Shown here: in pieces, positions 36,227 to 42,167 of the stretch | How the letters are laid out: every line of letters starts with the position of its first letter | How positions within the stretch are numbered: the first letter of the stretch is position 1 | Origin: an uncultured Porphyromonadaceae bacterium | Lineage (GTDB): Bacteria; Bacteroidota; Bacteroidia; Bacteroidales; Muribaculaceae | Length of the DNA: 42,167 bases | Reading direction: 5' to 3' | NCBI GenBank assembly: GCA_947177145.1 | Contig: CAMWTL010000002.1 | Coordinates: forward strand, 1 to 42,167 | Position numbers and translations under genes: made by a program | The notes under the pieces: generated by a model | The model's input: the letters and a program-made list of their open reading frames with translations, nothing else | Told to the model about the DNA's origin: nothing | Database searches by the model: none

Positions 36227-37729
36227 TCATTTGAAGCGAGTAGCAAGAGCCGGTTGCTCTACCTGCTCCAATATCTCAGGTCGGCTGAATGTGAAAGGTG
36301 CAGAGAAAAATTCCGGCACGTTGTATGACTTCATCAATTGGCTGTAATACTCCGGAGTTTCCTGAGGCACAATAAATGCCTTAGAATCCTCACCGGAAGG
36401 TGAGATATATGTTATATACGGGCGGGTATATGAACCGTCATCTCGGCGTGAGCTGAACACTACCCAACGGGAGTTGGACGACCATGAATGATAACTGTCG
36501 GTATCGTTGCTATTGGCATTGACGAGTGGACGCTCCTCTCCGGTAGCCAGATCGGTTATGAAGAGGTCACTCTCAGGGTGCCAGATGTGGAAAGTGCCGA
36601 AAGGAGCCTTGCAATAAAGCAGATATTTTCCATCGGGAGAGACACGTGGCAACAGGGCACTCATTCCCTCAGTGCTTGAAAGCACTACAGTGTCCGGCTC
36701 GGAGAAACGCCGGGTATCAGGATCGAAATCACGGCTTACAATATCGTAACGTATGGTATTGTAGTTTTCCCTAATATTTTCAGGGGTAATGCCCTCCGGG
36801 TATTTTGCCACTGAATAATACAATTTCTTTCCGTCCGGGCTCCAAACAGGAAATGTCTCCATCAAGGACTTATCGTTAGCGATATGCGACACCTCACGGG
36901 TATTCATATCATAGAGAATAAGGTCGGAGGCTGTATCATATACCTCTACCTTCCTATCGCCGAAAGAGAAAAACGTCTGATGTGTATCGTTGGTGGAATA
37001 AGCTATCAAGTCAAGAGTAGGATGCCATGCAGGGTAGACACCGGCTGACAGGGTGCTGTCGGTCTTGAGATTCACTTTCCTCACAGAGTCACCTGCCATA
37101 ATGACTGTGCCTCCCTTTGTCTTTCTCACATGAAACTGGGAACTGCCGTCGGCATATTGATTGCGAGGAACGTGACAATTGATGCAATATCCACGTCGTT
37201 CATCGCAAGGAGCCGCGTTATTAAACACTACCTTCTCATCGAATGTAGTGAGGTCACGCTGGTTAATGGTCATAGCGGCATATTGTTCATAAGATGGCTC
37301 GATCAGACGATAGCTGATATAAGGGTCGATTGCTTCCTCTGCAACACGGTTTGTAAATTTATATACACTCCATTTGTCATCATCACCTTTAACAAAGACT
37401 TCATATTGCAGAGGCTGCCCTTTTGATGAGTCCAAAAGTTCGTGCCAAGGTTTCAGCTCCCACTTTACAAATTTACCACCTGCTACGAGCGATTTGCCGT
37501 CGGGGGCAGTGACACGTGTAACATACTCCTTACCCGGCATATCAATCTCAAAGTTCATCGGAGCAATGTTGGGTGGAAGTATAATATCTGTATAATCAGG
37601 ATTCAGAGCGGGGATGCCGTCAGCTACTGTGACATTTTCCACAGGCACTTGAGGACGGCTACACCCTCCTGAAATCATCGTCATCAGGAGAGAAAAAAAG
37701 AGGATAATTGATGTTATGGTCAGTTTCAT
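36227..37729 (-). CDS. TolB-like (PD40) beta-propeller lipoprotein with CxxCH (heme c-type) motif
   Basis: Lipobox MISGGC; RRGYCINCHVPRNQYADG; propeller repeats VYPAWHPTLDLIAYSTN, TFPVWSPDGKKLYYS, LLPRVSPDGKYLLYCK, YHSWSSNSRWVVFSSRRDDG. Confidence 0.85.
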   Translation of the reverse strand: MKLTITSIILFFSLLMTMISGGCSRPQVPVENVTVADGIPALNPDYTDIILPPNIAPMNFEIDMPGKEYVTRVTAPDGKSLVAGGKFVKWELKPWHELLDSSKGQPLQYEVFVKGDDDKWSVYKFTNRVAEEAIDPYISYRLIEPSYEQYAAMTINQRDLTTFDEKVVFNNAAPCDERRGYCINCHVPRNQYADGSSQFHVRKTKGGTVIMAGDSVRKVNLKTDSTLSAGVYPAWHPTLDLIAYSTNDTHQTFFSFGDRKVEVYDTASDLILYDMNTREVSHIANDKSLMETFPVWSPDGKKLYYSVAKYPEGITPENIRENYNTIRYDIVSRDFDPDTRRFSEPDTVVLSSTEGMSALLPRVSPDGKYLLYCKAPFGTFHIWHPESDLFITDLATGEERPLVNANSNDTDSYHSWSSNSRWVVFSSRRDDGSYTRPYITYISPSGEDSKAFIVPQETPEYYSQLMKSYNVPEFFSAPFTFSRPEILEQVEQPALATRFK

Positions 37730-37785
37730 AAAATGATAACGCTAAAAACATTCGCTTTGTATGTGGCTCAACAACGATTTTTTGT

Positions 37786-37793
37786 TAACTTTG
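37786..37793 (+). promoter_or_regulatory. Candidate -7 box (TAACTTTG) for metX
   Basis: ttttttgttaactttgcgtag, 30 nt upstream of the ATG at 37823. Confidence 0.45.
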
Positions 37794-37822
37794 CGTAGAT
37801 TTAGACTATCAAGAAAATTGTT

Positions 37823-38842
37823 ATGCCCCAATACTGTCATATCGACGAACCTCTTGAACTCGAAAGCGGAGCTACCCTCCCCTCTCTTACCATCGCCTAT
37901 AACACTTACGGCACCCTCTCGCCGGAGAAAGATAATGTGATCTGGGTGATGCACGGACTTACAGCCAACTCAGACGTTGCTGACTGGTGGCCTCACACGG
38001 TTGAGAAAGGGAAATTCCTTGACCCGGAGAAGTATTTTGTGGTCTGCGCGAATGTGCTTGGCTCGTGCTACGGCACCACCGGACCATCATCCATAAATCC
38101 GGCTACCGGAAAACCGTGGTGTAGTGACTTCCCGAAAGTCACTATACGTGATATGGTAAAATGTCATCGTATTCTCGCTGAGAAATTGGGAATCAAGAAG
38201 ATTCACGAAATGATAGGCGTGTCGCTCGGAGGCTTCCAGGCTATTGAATGGATGGTGACTGATCCGGACATCGCCGACAATGTGATGTTCTGTGCTACCG
38301 ATTCCTCTTGCAGCCCTTGGCTGGCAGCTTTTAACAAGACAATGTATATGGCAATCGAGTCTGACCCCACCTACGGCCAACCCCGCCTTGACGCTGCCCG
38401 TAAAGGTCTTGCTACAGCACGTGCTCTCGCACTCATAAGTTACCGAGGTCCCTTCGCCTATAATATGAGCCAACGCGATTCGCTCGAAAATAGCGATCCC
38501 TTCTTTCATAGGGTACAGACTTATCAGGAATATCAGGGCATAAAGCTTTGTAACCGTTTCGACGTATATTCGTATGTGAGGATATGCGAGAGCGGCGACT
38601 CACATAACGTGGGACGTGGACGTGGTGGTATCCGTCAGGCTTTGCAGCGCATCAAGGCAAATACGCTTGTAATCGGTATAAGTTCCGACATTCTCTTTCC
38701 TCCGGCTTGCCTCAAGGAATTATCAGATTTTATACCCGGATCCATTCTCAGGGTCATGGAGTCAGATTTTGCTCATGACGGCTTCCTTATCGAACATGAG
38801 AAACTTAATACCATTATGCAGGAATGGCGCAAAATAAGATAA
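37823..38842 (+). CDS. metX: Homoserine O-acetyltransferase-like alpha/beta hydrolase
   Basis: VIWVMHGLTANSDVADWW, VVCANVLGSCYGTTGPSSINPATGKPW, FPKVTIRDMVKCHRILAEKLGIKKIHEMIGVSLGGFQAIEWM, SDILFPPACLKEL, DGFLIE. Confidence 0.92.
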   Translation: MPQYCHIDEPLELESGATLPSLTIAYNTYGTLSPEKDNVIWVMHGLTANSDVADWWPHTVEKGKFLDPEKYFVVCANVLGSCYGTTGPSSINPATGKPWCSDFPKVTIRDMVKCHRILAEKLGIKKIHEMIGVSLGGFQAIEWMVTDPDIADNVMFCATDSSCSPWLAAFNKTMYMAIESDPTYGQPRLDAARKGLATARALALISYRGPFAYNMSQRDSLENSDPFFHRVQTYQEYQGIKLCNRFDVYSYVRICESGDSHNVGRGRGGIRQALQRIKANTLVIGISSDILFPPACLKELSDFIPGSILRVMESDFAHDGFLIEHEKLNTIMQEWRKIR

Positions 38843-39360
38843 ATGCTATTTGTCGGTTGCGATACTGGTTTCCGGGAGTGCTTTGCCTGGTTATGGCTCT
38901 TTTATCCTCATGTGTGACAGAGGAACAGCCCGACAATATAGGGGTAGAGGTAGGGGATCCATTGCCCTCTTTTTCGCTTATCCTAAACGATGGCAGAAAA
39001 ATAACCACAAAGTCATTAAAGGGCAAGAAAGTGCTCATAGAGCTTTTCAATACCTCTTGTCCGGACTGCCAGGCAAGTCTACCTGTGATTAACACCCTAT
39101 ACAACAATCTTAATGAGCAGGAAGACGTGGAGATCTTTGCAATTGCACGTGACGAGGTAGAAGCGGCAATAGCCCTTTATTGGGAGGATAATAAGTTTAC
39201 GCTTCCCTACTCTCCACAACCGGATCGTAAAGTATACGAGCTGTTTGCCACTGTAGGCATACCCCGTATTTTTATCGCCGACCCAGCAGGCATAATCATA
39301 GCTACTTTCGGACCGGAAGACACTCCAACTCTTTCCCAACTCACCACCCTTCTCAAATAA
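38824..39360 (+). CDS. TlpA/ResA-like thioredoxin-fold lipoprotein
   Basis: Lipobox ALLSSC; VGDPLPSFSLILNDGRKITTKSLKGKKVLIELFNTSCPDCQASLPVI (CPDC active site), GIPRIFIADPAGIIIATF. Start overlaps metX by 19 nt. Confidence 0.85.
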   Translation: MAQNKINAICRLRYWFPGVLCLVMALLSSCVTEEQPDNIGVEVGDPLPSFSLILNDGRKITTKSLKGKKVLIELFNTSCPDCQASLPVINTLYNNLNEQEDVEIFAIARDEVEAAIALYWEDNKFTLPYSPQPDRKVYELFATVGIPRIFIADPAGIIIATFGPEDTPTLSQLTTLLK

Positions 39361-39371
39361 ATCAATTTATT

Positions 39372-39629
39372 ATGCCTGAAATTTGTAGGTTTTTCGGAAT
39401 CATCATCTTTCTATATTGTAAAGACCATAATCCTCCACATGTACATTTTACATATGGAAACTACGAATGTAGTATATCCGTGATTGATCGGATAGTTGAT
39501 GGTAAAGCCCCGGCAAAAGTAATTGATAAGGTCAATCGGTGGCTGAATTTACATGAAGATGAAATCCTCGCCCTATGGGAAAAAGCTCAAAAAGGTGAGA
39601 AATTAAACAGGATAGAACCTTTAAAATGA
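39372..39629 (+). CDS. DUF4160 small protein
   Basis: MPEICRFFGIIIFLYCKDHNPPHVHFTYG...; the I.IF.Y..DHNPPHVHF motif is the DUF4160 hallmark. Confidence 0.85.
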   Translation: MPEICRFFGIIIFLYCKDHNPPHVHFTYGNYECSISVIDRIVDGKAPAKVIDKVNRWLNLHEDEILALWEKAQKGEKLNRIEPLK

Positions 39630-39636
39630 TTAGGAT

Positions 39637-39870
39637 ATGCTTAAAGTGGTAGATGTAGATTATCTGGATGGATACAGATTAAAACTTACTTTTAATGATA
39701 AGGTAAGCAAAATAGCAGATTTGGAACCCTTCCTTTACGGTGAAGTGTTTGGCACACTGCGTGACAGAGATCTCTTCACTCAATATGCACTTACCCCTGT
39801 TACAATCGAATGGGTAAACGGAGTGGACCTTGCCCCGGAATTTCTTTATGAAATAGGCACTCCGATTTAA
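39637..39870 (+). CDS. DUF2442 small protein
   Basis: MLKVVDVDYLDGYRLKLTFNDKVSKIADLEPFLYGEVFGTLRDRDLFTQYALTPVTIEWVNGVDLAPEFLYE; typical DUF2442 pattern, 7 nt downstream of DUF4160. Confidence 0.85.
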   Translation: MLKVVDVDYLDGYRLKLTFNDKVSKIADLEPFLYGEVFGTLRDRDLFTQYALTPVTIEWVNGVDLAPEFLYEIGTPI

Positions 39871-39895
39871 TCAATACCTTTAATTATATCCTACC

Positions 39896-42148
39896 ATGAA
39901 AAGATTTAAGTCTATTACATATGCGGCTGTGGGAGCGATTATTCTTACAGCGTGCGGCACGGAACGACGAATGGCATCTAACGCTGATTTCGTCAATCCC
40001 TACATCGGCACTGCCAACAGTGAGACAAAAGCTGCCGGATTATTCGGTAAAGGAACCGAAGAGATGGGACAGACTCTTCCAGCCGTCTTGGTGCCCAACG
40101 GCATGAATTTCTGGACTCCGCAGACCCGCGACACAGAGCAGAAATGCGTAGCCCCCTACTATTATGCCGACTCCCTGCTTCAAGGCTTCCGTAATTCACA
40201 TTGGATTGTGGGGGGCTGTACGCAGGATTACGGGTCGATGACACTTATGCCACTGTACGGCAAACTCCGTACTACCCCGGAGGGACGTGCCACCGTGTTC
40301 GACCACGCCGAAGAGTATGTAAGTCCTTACGAATATATCGTAACCCTGCCTGATGAGGGTATTCAAGCTGCAATGACAGCCACTTCCCGGGCTGCCATAT
40401 TCCGATTCACCTATTCGAAGGCAGGTGAAGGCTATATCGTGGTCAATCCCAACAGCGACGAGGGACAAGGATATATGGAGATAGACCTTGCGGCACGTCA
40501 GATTAGAGGTTATAATCCGGTACACCGTATTTACCAAGGTTGGGGTGAGTCGGCAGGATTTGCAGGGTATTTCGTATTGGAATGGCCCGAATCGCTTACA
40601 GTCACCGCTTCAGGCACATTCAAAGGAGATGACATCTACGCCGGAGAAGATAAAATTTCCAATGCCCCGGGTATAGGTGCCTACATTTCATTCAACGTCG
40701 CGAAAGATGAGACCGTCACCGTAAAGGCAGCTTCTTCGTTTACCGGGATGGCAGGAGCTTTAGCAAATCTTAAAGCGGAGATACCCGACTTTGACTATGA
40801 AAAGATACGCTCTAATCTCGCCGACATCTGGCAACGCCACCTATCTTCTATTGAGATTGGAAATGCCCGGGAGGTAGATAAGATAAAATTTTATAGTGCG
40901 ATGTATCGCAGCTCTTTCCTGCCTCACGCAATTAATGATGCCGACGGTTCCTATCCTGCCTTCTCAAAAGGCACACCCATAATGAAAATGCCTGAGGGAC
41001 ACGATTATTATGAGGATTTCAGCATGTGGGACACTTATCGTGCCTTGCATCCGCTTCTCAATATCCTTTACCCTACACGAAGCGGGGATATGATGCAGTC
41101 TCTCGTGCTGAAATATGAGCAAGGGGGATGGCTACCGATATTCCCTTGCTGGAACAGCTATACCGCTGCAATGATTGGAGACCACAGTATAGCTGCGTTG
41201 GCAGATGCGTATATTAAGGGGGTAAAAGGATTTGATATCAATAAAGCTTATGAGGCAATGCGTCATAACGCTTTCGATACACCCGATAATATCGCAGATT
41301 ACCGTAACGGCATGGGTCGCCGTGCCCTGAAATCCTACTTGCAATACGGATACATCCCTGTGGAGGACAGCGTGCCAGACGCATTCCATAAGAGAGAGCA
41401 GGTATCGCGCACCCTCGAATACGCATTCGATGATTTTGCCCTGGCTCAGGTAGCGAAAAGTCTTGGCAAGACCTCCGACTACGACATACTGATGAGTCGG
41501 GCAGAAAATTGGCGAAATGTGATTGACCCAAAGACAGGATACGCTACCCCTCGCAAAGCCGACGGCAGCTTTATCCCCACTGACCCATTCACATTTTCAA
41601 AGCATATAACTGAGGGTGTACCTTGCCATTACACGTGGTATGTGCCACATGATCAGGAAGGACTTATAGCAGTGCTTGGCGGTGAAAAGAAATATGCCGA
41701 AAAACTTGACTCGATGTTTACCCAGCGACGTCATTGGCACGGCAATGAACCGTGTCATCAGATACCTTGGCTTTTCTCATACGTAGGTCGTCCTGAAAAG
41801 ACAGCGAAATACGTGCGCCACATTATGGAGACCGAGTATCTTGATTCTCCGGGTGGTCTGTCAGGCAATGACGATGCCGGACAGATGTCGGCATGGTATA
41901 TATTCGCTGCTCTCGGTTTCTATCCCGTCTGTCCCGCTTCCCCGTATTATGTACTCGGCACTCCACTTTTCGAGCACATCGAGATAAACCTTGAGAACGG
42001 CAATAAATTTGTGATAGAAGCTCCGGGCGCAACCCACGACAATTACGAAGTGGAGAGCATAACCCTCAATGGCAAACCTCTCGACGGTTTTCTTCTCTCC
42101 CATTCCGATCTTATGAACGGTGGCACTCTCCGTTTCAACCTGAAATAG
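39896..42148 (+). CDS. GH92 alpha-mannosidase, lipoprotein
   Basis: Lipobox IILTAC; DFVNPYIGTANS, FRNSHWIVGGCTQDYGSMTLMP, FSMWDTYRALHPLLNILYP, GLSGNDDAGQMSAWYIFAALGFYPVCPASPYYVLGTPLF. Confidence 0.95.
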   Translation: MKRFKSITYAAVGAIILTACGTERRMASNADFVNPYIGTANSETKAAGLFGKGTEEMGQTLPAVLVPNGMNFWTPQTRDTEQKCVAPYYYADSLLQGFRNSHWIVGGCTQDYGSMTLMPLYGKLRTTPEGRATVFDHAEEYVSPYEYIVTLPDEGIQAAMTATSRAAIFRFTYSKAGEGYIVVNPNSDEGQGYMEIDLAARQIRGYNPVHRIYQGWGESAGFAGYFVLEWPESLTVTASGTFKGDDIYAGEDKISNAPGIGAYISFNVAKDETVTVKAASSFTGMAGALANLKAEIPDFDYEKIRSNLADIWQRHLSSIEIGNAREVDKIKFYSAMYRSSFLPHAINDADGSYPAFSKGTPIMKMPEGHDYYEDFSMWDTYRALHPLLNILYPTRSGDMMQSLVLKYEQGGWLPIFPCWNSYTAAMIGDHSIAALADAYIKGVKGFDINKAYEAMRHNAFDTPDNIADYRNGMGRRALKSYLQYGYIPVEDSVPDAFHKREQVSRTLEYAFDDFALAQVAKSLGKTSDYDILMSRAENWRNVIDPKTGYATPRKADGSFIPTDPFTFSKHITEGVPCHYTWYVPHDQEGLIAVLGGEKKYAEKLDSMFTQRRHWHGNEPCHQIPWLFSYVGRPEKTAKYVRHIMETEYLDSPGGLSGNDDAGQMSAWYIFAALGFYPVCPASPYYVLGTPLFEHIEINLENGNKFVIEAPGATHDNYEVESITLNGKPLDGFLLSHSDLMNGGTLRFNLK

Positions 42149-42167
42149 TTCAGGATAGTTTAAACCA

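Noticed and set aside
36220-36227. Convergent gene ends separated by 6 nt, considered as a signal of antisense regulation
   Set aside because: Compact convergent pairs are common in bacteria; no additional structure supports regulation.

Overview
The window looks like Bacteroidales DNA, probably Muribaculaceae or Prevotella-like (taxonomy is inference). It is dominated by a xylan / glucuronoxylan polysaccharide utilization locus at about 2.3-33.2 kb. Minus-strand genes run from a GH43 lipoprotein through two tandem SusC/SusD pairs, a DUF1735-type surface lipoprotein and a GH10 xylanase. This order matches the xusA-E/xyn10 core of Prevotella and Bacteroides xylan loci. A separately transcribed secreted protein with four carbohydrate-binding-like modules lies downstream. 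Upstream are a second GH43, a SASA-type acetylesterase and a hybrid two-component system (HTCS). Divergent plus-strand genes encode GH67 and GH115 alpha-glucuronidases and a DUF6057-like membrane protein. The right side is a mixed cluster: serine hydrolase, Rid/chorismatase-like protein, TolB-like propeller lipoprotein with a CxxCH motif, MetX, TlpA-like thioredoxin, a DUF4160/DUF2442 pair and a GH92 mannosidase. The left edge has a partial AAA-ATPase/DUF1703-type gene, absent from the supplied ORF track because it runs off the window, and an MntA/HepT-type toxin-antitoxin pair. Non-coding features include several strong terminator hairpins, Bacteroidetes-type promoters and a 27-nt repeat present in two intergenic regions. 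No CRISPR, tRNA, rRNA or transposase was recognised. The points most worth following up are the possible split of a GH10-CBM fusion into two genes, the CxxCH propeller lipoprotein, the chorismatase-like Rid protein, DUF6057 in the glucuronidase operon, and the dispersed intergenic repeat. All family calls come from reading motifs; no searches were run.
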